Of a stretch of 36,403 nt of DNA, positions 8,657 through 15,716 are shown in pieces (position 1 is the stretch's first letter; every line of letters begins with the position of its first letter). Made by a program: the position numbers and the translations under genes. Source of the DNA: an uncultured Lachnospiraceae bacterium (GTDB taxonomy: Bacteria; Bacillota; Clostridia; Lachnospirales; Lachnospiraceae). Below the pieces are notes generated by a model, which worked only from the letters and a program-made list of their open reading frames with translations, ran no database searches and had not been told where the DNA came from. Location of the stretch: assembly GCA_949840465.1 (NCBI GenBank), contig CATKXE010000029.1, positions 1-36,403 of the forward strand. Direction: 5' to 3'.

Positions 8657-10312
8657 TTACTGCTGCAGCGCCTCCACCAGGGCAGGAATGAGCTGCTTTT
8701 TCCGTGAAACGACTCCTTTTAAATGTAGTTCTTCCATCTCGGCGCGCAGATCAAAAGCATTGATCAGTTTCTCTCTCGCCTCCTGCCCTGCACAGAGCAT
8801 CTCGGATGATTCTGTCAAAATATTGGTAAGCATGAAAAAGATCATATTCAGCTTGTGGGCGTTCCTTGCCTTTTCCAGATGCGGCTCAACCTTTGCCTTA
8901 ATCTCCTTTAGCTCTTCCGGGCTCATGGAGTTCACCTGCCCCACGCCAAAGACCATATCATTCACGGTAAACTGCTTGAAGTCAAGGAAACAGATCTCTT
9001 CTGCGTTCTTGCCTTTTAAGTTGCTTCCTGCCCGGAACATCGCCTGAGCCAGCATCTCCACATCCACCCTGGCGATTTCTGCCAGCTTCCGTGCAGACTG
9101 CTCATCCAGCGGCGTACAAGTAGGCGAACGGAACATCAGTGTATCCGAGATGATGGCCGCGCACAAAAGCCCTGCTATGGTCCGGGTTACCTCCACCCCG
9201 TTCTCCTGATACATCTGGTACACAATGGTGGCCGTGCATCCCACCGGCTGGTTTCTGAAAAATACCGGCCCCATGGTCTCTATGCTGCTCAGCCTGTGAT
9301 GGTCGATGATCTCCAGGACTTCCGCCTGCTCGATCCCATTGACTGCCTGATTCTTCTCATTATGGTCCACAAGAATCACCTGCTTCTTACGGCAGTTTAA
9401 CAGCCTTCTTCTGGAAATGAATCCCAGAAAGTTTCCCTTATTGTCCAATACAGGAAAATCTCTGTAGCGGTTTTTCATCATAATTTCCTTCACATCATCC
9501 ACATAGTCCCGCATCTTGAAAAAAAGCAGGCCCTTTTTATCGCTCATAAAATGGCGAATAGGGATACTCTGGTTGATCAGCCTTGCCACCGTAAATGTAT
9601 CGTGCTTTGTCGCAATAATGACAATCTCCTTCTCCCTTGCCTGCTCCACAATCCCCTCTTCAATCTCCGCCCCTGTGGAAACGATCATGCAGCTTACCCC
9701 CTGATCTATGGCCATCTGCTGGACTTCCTTGCGATTCCCCAGAATCACCAAGTCCTCCGGCTCCACGAATTCAGCCATCAGTTTCCGGCTGGAAGCCACA
9801 ATCCCCACTTTTCCGTTGGACATATAACTGTGGGGATTCCCGGTGACGATCTCACCCCCCACCGTAGTGGCAATGTTCCGGTACTGTGTCCGGGCTGTTG
9901 CCAGCACGTTGCTGTCATACACATCCATATAGGATGTGGCAATATCCCCAATGGTAATCACCCCTTCCAGCTTGCCGTCCCGGGTCACAGGAAGTGTTTT
10001 CAGGTTCTGTTCCTTCATTCTTGCCCATGCGGTCTTGATCGACAGTGATCCCTGCACCCCTTCCACCTTCCTAAGCGCCACATCCTTGACCTGCACCCGC
10101 AGATCCGTCAAAAGCGCCGGGGCTTTCACATTAAAATAGTCCAGCACATACTGGGTTTCTTCATTTAACTGCCCTGCCCTTCTCGCATTATGCTTCTCTC
10201 CTGTCAGCTGTGTCCGAAGCTGTGCATAAGCAATGGCGGAGCAGACAGAGTCCGTATCCGGGTTCTTATGGCCGACTACATAAATTTTGTTGTTGATTAC
10301 ACCTTGTTCCAT
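8657..10312 (-). CDS. ppaC: Manganese-dependent inorganic pyrophosphatase with CBS and DRTGG domains
   Basis: Family II (DHH) pyrophosphatase, hydrolysing PPi to phosphate in the cytosol. The 551-residue length is that of the regulated subclass. The N-terminal H-K-N-P-D-T-D-S metal motif is at about 15-22. A first CBS domain (about 70-130), a DRTGG-like segment (about 140-250) and a second CBS domain (about 250-310) interrupt the DHH domain, which resumes with I-D-H-H. The C-terminal S-R-K-K-Q substrate-binding motif is present. CBS-containing members are known to be inhibited by AMP/ADP and activated by ATP or diadenosine polyphosphates. The ATG at 10312 is used, but GTG at 10300 has a better-placed AAAGGA. 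It is divergent from the S1-domain gene. Confidence 0.95.
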   Translation of the reverse strand: MEQGVINNKIYVVGHKNPDTDSVCSAIAYAQLRTQLTGEKHNARRAGQLNEETQYVLDYFNVKAPALLTDLRVQVKDVALRKVEGVQGSLSIKTAWARMKEQNLKTLPVTRDGKLEGVITIGDIATSYMDVYDSNVLATARTQYRNIATTVGGEIVTGNPHSYMSNGKVGIVASSRKLMAEFVEPEDLVILGNRKEVQQMAIDQGVSCMIVSTGAEIEEGIVEQAREKEIVIIATKHDTFTVARLINQSIPIRHFMSDKKGLLFFKMRDYVDDVKEIMMKNRYRDFPVLDNKGNFLGFISRRRLLNCRKKQVILVDHNEKNQAVNGIEQAEVLEIIDHHRLSSIETMGPVFFRNQPVGCTATIVYQMYQENGVEVTRTIAGLLCAAIISDTLMFRSPTCTPLDEQSARKLAEIARVDVEMLAQAMFRAGSNLKGKNAEEICFLDFKQFTVNDMVFGVGQVNSMSPEELKEIKAKVEPHLEKARNAHKLNMIFFMLTNILTESSEMLCAGQEAREKLINAFDLRAEMEELHLKGVVSRKKQLIPALVEALQQ

Positions 10313-10425
10313 CCTTTACACCAAGCCTTTCCCGCGCAGGCCGGCTGCGCTTCAATCTATTTATGACGATTCCTAAACAGCTTACCACTTTTTTTGAAAT
10401 TCGTCACCTGAATTTATAAGATTAG

Positions 10426-10455
10426 TTGTTTTTTTATAGAAACCTATGGTATACT
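10426..10455 (+). promoter_or_regulatory. Candidate promoter of the S1-domain protein gene
   Basis: TTGTTT (10426-10431), 18-base spacer and TATACT (10450-10455), 47 bases before the ATG. The start has GAGGTG (10492-10497) five bases upstream. The rest of the 190-base divergent region shows no clear repeat. Confidence 0.55.
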
Positions 10456-10502
10456 TGTAGTACAGACATTACAAATTTAGAAAAAGACGTTGAGGTGCTA
10501 CG

Positions 10503-11297
10503 ATGAATGAAGAATTAAAAACCGAAGAAATGATCACGGAAAATGTACAGGCTGCTGAACCCGTTTTGGCGGAAGCCGCCAAAGAAGAAACCCCGGCCGC
10601 AAAAAGCCAGGAGACAGAAAGCGCCGCTCCTTCTGAAGCGGAAGCTTCCGGTGAGACCATGGCAGACTATGAAGACCATCTGGATGACGCCAATCCATGG
10701 AACGTGGTAATCCGGTATATGGAAGACAAGACAGTCCTCCCGGTAAAGATAGAGGGCGTTGTAAACGGCGGAGTCATTGCCATGGTAGAGGGACTGCGCG
10801 GCTTCATCCCCGCATCCAAGCTTTCCCTGTCCTATGTGGATGATCTGGAGACCTATCTGCTCAAAGAAATTGACGTTCAGGTCATTGATGTGGACCAGGC
10901 CAACAACCGCCTTGTCCTTTCTGCCCGCGATATTTTAAGAGCCAGAGAGAAAAAGGAACGCCAGGAGCAGATTGCCAATGTAAAGGTCGGTACAGTCATG
11001 GATGGCGTCGTGGAGACTCTGCAGAATTACGGCGCGTTTATCAAGCTGGAAAACAACCTGTCCGGATTGGTGCATGTATCCCAGATTTCCCAGAAGCGCG
11101 TGAAGCTTCCGGCAGACGTCCTCAAAGAAGGAGATGCAGTAACGGTCAAAGTCATTGGAATCAAGGACGGCAAGATCAGCCTGAGCATGAAAGCATTAGA
11201 GCAGGCGGTGGAAGAAGTTCCTGAGAAGGTAGAGATTCCAAAATCCGAGAATATCGGAACCAACCTGGGAGATCTGTTCAAAAACCTGAAGCTTTAA
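10503..11297 (+). CDS. S1 RNA-binding domain protein (ribosomal protein S1-like)
   Basis: A 264-residue cytosolic RNA-binding protein, probably related to the short S1 homologues of Firmicutes. Residues 1-60 form a low-complexity Glu/Ala-rich acidic leader. Two OB-fold S1 domains follow: about 75-140 (degenerate, with L-R-G-F-I-P-A-S-K-L) and about 155-220 (canonical, with Y-G-A-F-I-K-L and G-L-V-H-V-S-Q-I). A short C-terminal tail ends the protein. The full-length six-domain S1 of proteobacteria is not present. It is monocistronic on the plus strand, with its own promoter and terminator. Its exact role (translation, mRNA binding or stress) cannot be read from sequence. Confidence 0.9.
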   Translation: MNEELKTEEMITENVQAAEPVLAEAAKEETPAAKSQETESAAPSEAEASGETMADYEDHLDDANPWNVVIRYMEDKTVLPVKIEGVVNGGVIAMVEGLRGFIPASKLSLSYVDDLETYLLKEIDVQVIDVDQANNRLVLSARDILRAREKKERQEQIANVKVGTVMDGVVETLQNYGAFIKLENNLSGLVHVSQISQKRVKLPADVLKEGDAVTVKVIGIKDGKISLSMKALEQAVEEVPEKVEIPKSENIGTNLGDLFKNLKL

Positions 11298-11314
11298 TTC
11301 TTATAGATGCGTTC

Positions 11315-11348
11315 ATCCCCGCAGCTTTCAGCCGCGGGGATATTTTTC
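11315..11348 (+). terminator. Intrinsic terminator of the S1-domain gene
   Basis: Stem ATCCCCGC (11315-11322) / GCGGGGAT (11334-11341) with an 11-base loop, followed by a T-rich tract. Read from the other strand it lies just downstream of the feo operon but has no good T run there. Confidence 0.85.
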
Positions 11349-11367
11349 CAACCAGATTATTTTCCTG

Positions 11368-11508
11368 TCATTCCCTGCAATGGCCGCCGCAATATTTGCA
11401 GTCTCCACCGCATTGAATCGATTTTCCGTTCTTTTTGTCGCGGATCATACCCCGGATAATGAATACCACGATACCGGCCAGTATGGCTCCTACCAAAACA
11501 GTTCCCAT
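11368..11508 (-). CDS. FeoB-associated Cys-rich membrane protein
   Basis: A 46-residue protein translated from ATG at 11508 with AAGGAGGG about 8 bases upstream. Residues about 2-20 are one hydrophobic helix, followed by a basic R-D-K-K segment. The tail has four cysteines in the arrangement C-x3-C-x2-C-x3-C (Cys33, 37, 40 and 44) plus a His. This is the hallmark of the small proteins often encoded after feoB in Gram-positive bacteria. They are presumed to bind iron or aid FeoB at the membrane, but the mechanism is not established. It is the last gene of the feo operon, 63 bases after feoB, with a 7-bp hairpin (CAATCCA/TGGATTG) in between. A longer open frame over the same DNA in another phase lacks this composition. 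Confidence 0.9.
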   Translation of the reverse strand: MGTVLVGAILAGIVVFIIRGMIRDKKNGKSIQCGGDCKYCGGHCRE

Positions 11509-11571
11509 ATATCGTTTCCCTCCTTAATTTACAATCCATCTGCGCAGCTTATGGATTGCCTGTCACTATTT

Positions 11572-13728
11572 TTATTTTACTCTTGCAAAGGCGCGCATGT
11601 CAACACGTAACGAACCGGTTTCTTTATACGGCCTTACTAAAAGGTAAAGAAAACCGGCTGCCAGCGCAAAGGCCGCGGCAGTAAATATGCTGAACCCTCC
11701 GCCCGTAAGCATTGTGCCGATCTGGTATACACAGAGGGCGGCCACATATGCCAGCAGGCACTGGTATCCGATAGCAAACCAGAACCATTTGATATGATTC
11801 ATCTCCCGTTTGATGGCGCCCATTGCCGCGAAACAAGGCGCGCACAGAAGATTAAATATCAGGAAGGAATATGCTGCAATCGGTGTCATAGCCCCTGCCA
11901 GAGCGCCCCAGATCTCCGCCCCGTCCTCTGCCACTTCCTCAAGCCCATAGAGGACGCCGAAGGTGCCTACCACATTCTCCTTTGCAACCAGTCCTGTAAT
12001 CGCCGCCACTGCCGCTTTCCAGTCTCCCCAGCCAAGAGGTATAAAAATCCATGCAAATAGATTTCCCACGGAAGCCAGAATACTCTGATCCAGCTCCATT
12101 GCGTCCAGCATACGGAACTGTCCGTCCACCCATCCGAAGTAAGACGTAAACCATACCACGATGGTAGAAAGAAGAATGATCGTCCCTGCCTTTTTGATAA
12201 AAGACCAGCCGCGTTCCCACATGCTGCGGAGTACATTTCCCGCAGTCGGCATATGGTACGCCGGAAGCTCCATGACGAAAGGCGCCGGTTCTCCCGCAAA
12301 CATCTTCGTCTTTTTCAGGATGATACCGGAACAGATGACGGCCGCAATTCCTGCAAAATACGCACTTGGCGCTACCCAGGAAGCCCCTTGGAACAATGCG
12401 CCTGCAATCAATGCAATAATCGGAAGTTTTGCCCCGCATGGAATAAATGTGGTGGTCATGATCGTCATTTTCCGGTCACGGTCATTCTCAATGGTACGGG
12501 AGGCCATGATTCCCGGAACCCCGCAGCCCGAAGCGATCAGCATGGGGATGAAGGACTTTCCGGAAAGCCCGAATTTGCGGAAAACCCTGTCCATAATAAA
12601 GGCTACCCTTGCCATGTATCCGCAGCTCTCCAGAAAAGCAAGGAAGAGAAACAATACCAGCATCTGCGGTACAAATCCAAGCACCGCCCCCACACCGGCT
12701 ACCATTCCGTCTAAGATCAGTCCCTGCAGCCAATCCGCACAGTTCACAGCCGCAAGCACGCTCTCAACCGCAGGCGGTATGATCTCGCCGAACAATACAT
12801 CATTGGTCCAGTCTGTCACAAAAGTTCCCACCGTGGTGACAGATACGTAATATACCAGATACATGACCACCGCAAAAACCGGCAATGCCAGAAAACGGTT
12901 CGTCACGATCCTGTCAATCTTATCTGATACAGTCAGATTTTCGCCGGTCTGTTTCTTTGTACAGCATTCTTCTATAATAGAAGAAATGTAGACATACCGC
13001 TCATTGGCGAGGATACTTTCTGTATCATCATCCATTTCCTCTTCCATCTGCGCAATCTCGACAGAGATATCGGGAACCCTATCCATTTGTTCTGCAATCT
13101 TATCGTCTTTCTCCAGAAGCTTCACTGCAAAAAATCTCTTTTGTGTATCCGGAACGGCATTTCCAATCTTCTCCTCCACAGAAGAGAGCACCGTCTCCAC
13201 ATTTCCGGAAAATGTATGTACCGGCGCTGCATTTTTTCCTGCGGAAGCCGCCCGGACTGCCCTGTCTGCCGCAGCCTGCACTCCGGTGCCTTTCAGCGCT
13301 GAAATCTCAACCGCCTCGCAGCCCAGCTTTTTCTCCAGCTTTTCAATATGGATTTTATCGCCGTTCTTCTCCACGATATCCATCATATTCACTGCCATGA
13401 CAACCGGAATTCCCAGTTCCATCAACTGGGTCGTCAGATACAGGTTTCTTTCAATATTCGTTCCGTCCACAATATTGAGGATTGCATCCGGCCTCTCACT
13501 GATGAGGTAATTTCTCGCAACCACTTCCTCCAGTGTATACGGAGACAGGGAATAAATTCCCGGAAGATCCATGATGATCACATCTTTATTCCCCCTAAGC
13601 TTCCCCTCCTTCTTTTCCACCGTAACCCCCGGCCAGTTTCCGACAAACTGATTGGATCCGGTGAGTGCGTTGAACAGTGTCGTCTTTCCACTGTTTGGAT
13701 TTCCTGCTAATGCAATTTTAACCGCCAT
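11572..13728 (-). CDS. feoB: Ferrous iron transport protein B
   Basis: Fe(II) uptake permease with a cytosolic GTPase domain. The protein is 718 residues, normal for the family. G1 G-N-P-N-S-G-K-T is at 9-16, followed by N-W-P-G-V-T-V (G2), D-L-P-G-I-Y (G3) and an N-M-M-D motif (G4). A helical spacer (about 160-275) precedes the polytopic domain with two Gate regions: one has the conserved C-G-V-P-G-I-M-A-S-R-T and I-P-C-G-A-K-L-P segments. The ATG at 13728 is chosen over an upstream start because AGGAGG lies seven bases before it. Upstream are two feoA genes, downstream is the Cys-rich partner. A second copy of the operon's operator-like palindrome lies about 58 bases upstream. Confidence 0.98.
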   Translation of the reverse strand: MAVKIALAGNPNSGKTTLFNALTGSNQFVGNWPGVTVEKKEGKLRGNKDVIIMDLPGIYSLSPYTLEEVVARNYLISERPDAILNIVDGTNIERNLYLTTQLMELGIPVVMAVNMMDIVEKNGDKIHIEKLEKKLGCEAVEISALKGTGVQAAADRAVRAASAGKNAAPVHTFSGNVETVLSSVEEKIGNAVPDTQKRFFAVKLLEKDDKIAEQMDRVPDISVEIAQMEEEMDDDTESILANERYVYISSIIEECCTKKQTGENLTVSDKIDRIVTNRFLALPVFAVVMYLVYYVSVTTVGTFVTDWTNDVLFGEIIPPAVESVLAAVNCADWLQGLILDGMVAGVGAVLGFVPQMLVLFLFLAFLESCGYMARVAFIMDRVFRKFGLSGKSFIPMLIASGCGVPGIMASRTIENDRDRKMTIMTTTFIPCGAKLPIIALIAGALFQGASWVAPSAYFAGIAAVICSGIILKKTKMFAGEPAPFVMELPAYHMPTAGNVLRSMWERGWSFIKKAGTIILLSTIVVWFTSYFGWVDGQFRMLDAMELDQSILASVGNLFAWIFIPLGWGDWKAAVAAITGLVAKENVVGTFGVLYGLEEVAEDGAEIWGALAGAMTPIAAYSFLIFNLLCAPCFAAMGAIKREMNHIKWFWFAIGYQCLLAYVAALCVYQIGTMLTGGGFSIFTAAAFALAAGFLYLLVRPYKETGSLRVDMRAFARVK

Positions 13729-13785
13729 TCTTATTCCTCCTGAACACAATTTTGTGTCTTATGTTATTAGTATCCACTTATAATA

Positions 13786-13801
13786 ATTAGCATAAACTAA
13801 C
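13786..13801. promoter_or_regulatory. Second operator-like palindrome, upstream of feoB
   Basis: ATTAGCATAAACTAAC differs at two of 16 positions from the perfect palindrome at 14315-14330 over the feo promoter. It overlaps the feoA stop codon. It may allow separate metal-dependent control of feoB. A TATGCT hexamer lies inside it on the minus strand, but no convincing -35 box is visible. Confidence 0.5.
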
Positions 13802-14042
13802 CATTATGCAAAAAAGAACCATCCTGCTCCACAGCAATCATTTCTGCATCCGCCTTGCGGACAGATAATTCATACCCCCTTACCGTAATCTCTACAGGAT
13901 CTCCCAATGGAGCAACCTTTCTCACAAAAACCTCAACGCCTTTTGTGATCCCCATGTCCATAATCCTTCTTTTCACCGGTCCCTCCCCGGTCAGTTTTCT
14001 GACTTTTACAGTCCTTCCACATGGAACTTCCCTCAGCGTCAT
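13797..14042 (-). CDS. feoA: FeoA-family protein (second of two)
   Basis: A small cytosolic SH3-like beta-barrel protein (about 81 residues) that assists FeoB. The hallmark G-P-V-K-R-R-I-M-D-M-G-I-T-K-G region (about 20-35) is followed by alternating strands and P-V-E-I-T-V-R-G-Y-E-L-S-V-R-K, which match the FeoA core. GTG (14045) and ATG (14042) are adjacent in-frame starts behind GGAGG; ATG is used here. It lies 16 bases downstream of the first feoA and 68 bases upstream of feoB, and its stop codon overlaps the second operator-like palindrome. Unlike its upstream neighbour it has the standard FeoA sequence pattern. Confidence 0.92.
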   Translation of the reverse strand: MTLREVPCGRTVKVRKLTGEGPVKRRIMDMGITKGVEVFVRKVAPLGDPVEITVRGYELSVRKADAEMIAVEQDGSFLHNG

Positions 14043-14058
14043 CACAGCTTCTCCTCCT

Positions 14059-14274
14059 TTAACCTACCATGATCTTGTTTGCCATATCTTTTCCGATAGC
14101 CACACGGGAGTCTTTTACATTCACAATCATACTGCCATTGAACTCCGATATGACCATCACCTCCGCCCCCGCCACAAATCCCAGATTCTCTATAAAACGT
14201 CTCGTCTCTTCTTTTCCGCCGACTCTGCGGATTGTATTTGGTTCTCCCTGCTTTGCCATAGATAAAGGCATCAT
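14059..14274 (-). CDS. FeoA-family protein (first of two, divergent)
   Basis: A 71-residue FeoA-like protein: one SH3-like barrel with R-R-F-I-E-N-L-G-F-V-A-G-A-E-V (about 25-39) and a final S-R-V-A-I-G-K-D-M-A-N-K-I pattern typical of FeoA C-termini. It begins with a double ATG (14274/14271) behind AGGAAAG. It is the first gene of the feoA-feoA-feoB-Cys operon, directly behind a consensus promoter with an overlapping palindrome. Two tandem FeoA proteins before FeoB are common in Clostridia. Whether the two associate or divide the work is not visible here. Confidence 0.9.
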   Translation of the reverse strand: MMPLSMAKQGEPNTIRRVGGKEETRRFIENLGFVAGAEVMVISEFNGSMIVNVKDSRVAIGKDMANKIMVG

Positions 14275-14314
14275 ATCATCTTCTTTCCTATAATGTATTA
14301 TGAAACTTACAGTA

Positions 14315-14346
14315 GTTAGTATAAACTAACATTTAAAAGTTGTCAA
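14315..14346 (-). promoter_or_regulatory. feo operon promoter with overlapping DtxR-type operator candidate
   Basis: On the minus strand TTGACA (14341-14346), a 17-base spacer and TATACT (14318-14323) form a near-consensus sigma-A promoter about 45 bases before the first feoA. The perfect palindrome GTTAGT-ATAA-ACTAAC (14315-14330) covers the -10 box, so a bound repressor would block polymerase. The TTAG/CTAA half-sites resemble operators of DtxR/IdeR/MntR metalloregulators. Assignment to that family is inference, since no regulator gene is in the window. Confidence 0.8.
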
Positions 14347-14416
14347 GTATGATTCCTATTTTTTACAAAAAAATTTATAATTTGTAAAATAAAGGTAAAA
14401 TATCCACTTCTGGGGC

Positions 14417-14445
14417 TTGCACTTTTCTTTAAGACACTATATAAT
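14417..14445 (+). promoter_or_regulatory. Promoter of the 3D-domain wall protein gene
   Basis: TTGCAC (14417-14422), 17-base spacer and a perfect TATAAT (14440-14445) on the plus strand, about 75 bases before the ATG. An AT-rich inverted repeat TTTACAAA/TTTGTAAA (14362-14388) lies upstream, between this and the divergent feo promoter. Confidence 0.75.
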
Positions 14446-14519
14446 GTATGTGCAGAATGTTCTTTAACAGTCTTTAGAGCATTTACTATTTTAAGAAAGG
14501 ATTGGATTTGTGATTGCAT

Positions 14520-15608
14520 ATGAAAAGAAAAGTACAAGCCTTGCTGGTCTTTCTTCTTACTTCCGCCTTGTTTTTCTCAGTACATGTTTATGCGGAAGAT
14601 ATTGAAAATCTGGAAAGCAAAACCAGTGATCTTCAAAACCAGCTCAATGACATTAATCAGGATTTGGTGAAAATCGCTGATGAAATCGCCGATACAGAGG
14701 CCGCCATTACAGAAGCGAATGAAGAGATGCTTCGTATTCAAGATTCTCTCTCCATTTCACGTCAGAACGAGATAAGGCAGTACGAGGACATGAGAACACG
14801 GATCAGATATATGTATGAAAATGGCACCAACAATCTTCTGGAATTACTGTTTGCCGCAGAGAGTATGACAGACTTCCTGAACAGGGCTGATTTCATACAG
14901 AATATCAGCAGCTATGACCGTGAAAAGCTGGAGAGCCTGCAGAGTATCCAAAAAGGAATTGAGATACAGGAGGCTGATTTACACGCAAAGCAGGAATCGC
15001 TGAATAGCTTACAGGCACAATTAGTCAAACAACAGGAAGATCTGAAGCAAAAAGCATTAGAAACTTCCACAGATCTCGAAGCTTTCAAGGCAAGGCTTCA
15101 GGCTCTTCGCGAAGAGCAGGCCAGGGCGGCGGCAGCGGAGGCTGCCAGAAGAGCGGCAGAGGAAAACGCACGGCGTCTTGCTCAATCTCAGCAGGGTACG
15201 ACGAACACGCCGTCGGCTGATTCGTCTACTTCGACAGAGCCCGCAACCCCGGCTGATCCTACACAGCCGTCTGTTAGCGACAATGTGCAGAACAATACAG
15301 ATGGAGATTCTTCATCAGGGACGTACCCCATTTACAATACGGGCGCTTTAACTCCGTCAAAAGGTGTGGTCTACTATAATGGACATCGTGAAACCTATTA
15401 TTCTCAAAAGGTACTCCCGGGAGGCGGCTTAAGTATCCCTGGTCGTCACGTAGCTGAGGACGGTACAATCCGGGACGCTGACGGATATATTTGTGTAGCC
15501 AGCAGCGATCTTTCATGGGGTTCCGTTGTCGAGACTTCTTTAGGCACCGCAAAAGTTTATGACTGCGGTTGTGCAAGTGGAACCATTGATATTTATACGG
15601 ACTGGTAA
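14520..15608 (+). CDS. Secreted coiled-coil protein with C-terminal 3D-domain (cell-wall associated)
   Basis: About 362 residues. A signal peptide (Lys-Arg-Lys, hydrophobic core, cleavage expected after V-Y-A at about residue 25) is followed by a long coiled coil (about 28-215, CwlO/PcsB-like, with an Arg/Ala/Glu-rich end). Then comes a Ser/Thr/Pro/Asp-rich linker (about 215-270), and a C-terminal domain of about 90 residues ending in K-V-Y-D-C-G-C-A-S-G-T-I-D-I-Y-T-D-W. That ending resembles the 3D (Asp-Asp-Asp) double-psi-barrel domain of wall-acting lytic proteins. The domain arrangement suggests a peptidoglycan hydrolase or a divisome-linked activator; catalytic activity is inferred. TTG at 14514 is a possible alternative start. 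It is monocistronic, with promoter and terminator, and divergent from feo. Confidence 0.85.
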   Translation: MKRKVQALLVFLLTSALFFSVHVYAEDIENLESKTSDLQNQLNDINQDLVKIADEIADTEAAITEANEEMLRIQDSLSISRQNEIRQYEDMRTRIRYMYENGTNNLLELLFAAESMTDFLNRADFIQNISSYDREKLESLQSIQKGIEIQEADLHAKQESLNSLQAQLVKQQEDLKQKALETSTDLEAFKARLQALREEQARAAAAEAARRAAEENARRLAQSQQGTTNTPSADSSTSTEPATPADPTQPSVSDNVQNNTDGDSSSGTYPIYNTGALTPSKGVVYYNGHRETYYSQKVLPGGGLSIPGRHVAEDGTIRDADGYICVASSDLSWGSVVETSLGTAKVYDCGCASGTIDIYTDW

Positions 15609-15613
15609 ATCAG

Positions 15614-15648
15614 AAACCCTCCCGCGGAAAGCTCCGGGAGGGTTTTTA
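15614..15648 (+). terminator. Intrinsic terminator of the 3D-domain protein gene
   Basis: Stem AAACCCTCCCG (15614-15624) / CGGGAGGGTTT (15635-15645), then a T run. It lies six bases after the stop codon. Confidence 0.92.
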
Positions 15649-15664
15649 ATTACATAAAACAGAT

Positions 15665-15708
15665 AAAAAGAACCGGAATCTTCGTTTCTCATGATCCCGG
15701 TTCTTTTT
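15665..15708 (-). terminator. Intrinsic terminator of pnp (possibly bidirectional)
   Basis: AAAAAGAACCGG (15665-15676) pairs with CCGGTTCTTTTT (15697-15708), with further imperfect pairs inside. A T run follows on either strand, so it can terminate pnp on the minus strand and act as backup for the convergent plus-strand gene. Confidence 0.85.
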
Positions 15709-15716
15709 CTATTTAT

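Noticed and set aside
11357..11539. A 60-residue minus-strand frame downstream of feoB
   Set aside because: Wrong phase; the +1-shifted 46-residue frame has the ribosome site, TM helix and cysteine pattern of the FeoB-associated protein.
14514..14519. TTG start of the 3D-domain protein
   Set aside because: Possible, but the ATG at 14520 gives the cleaner signal peptide; the ribosome site does not decide strongly.
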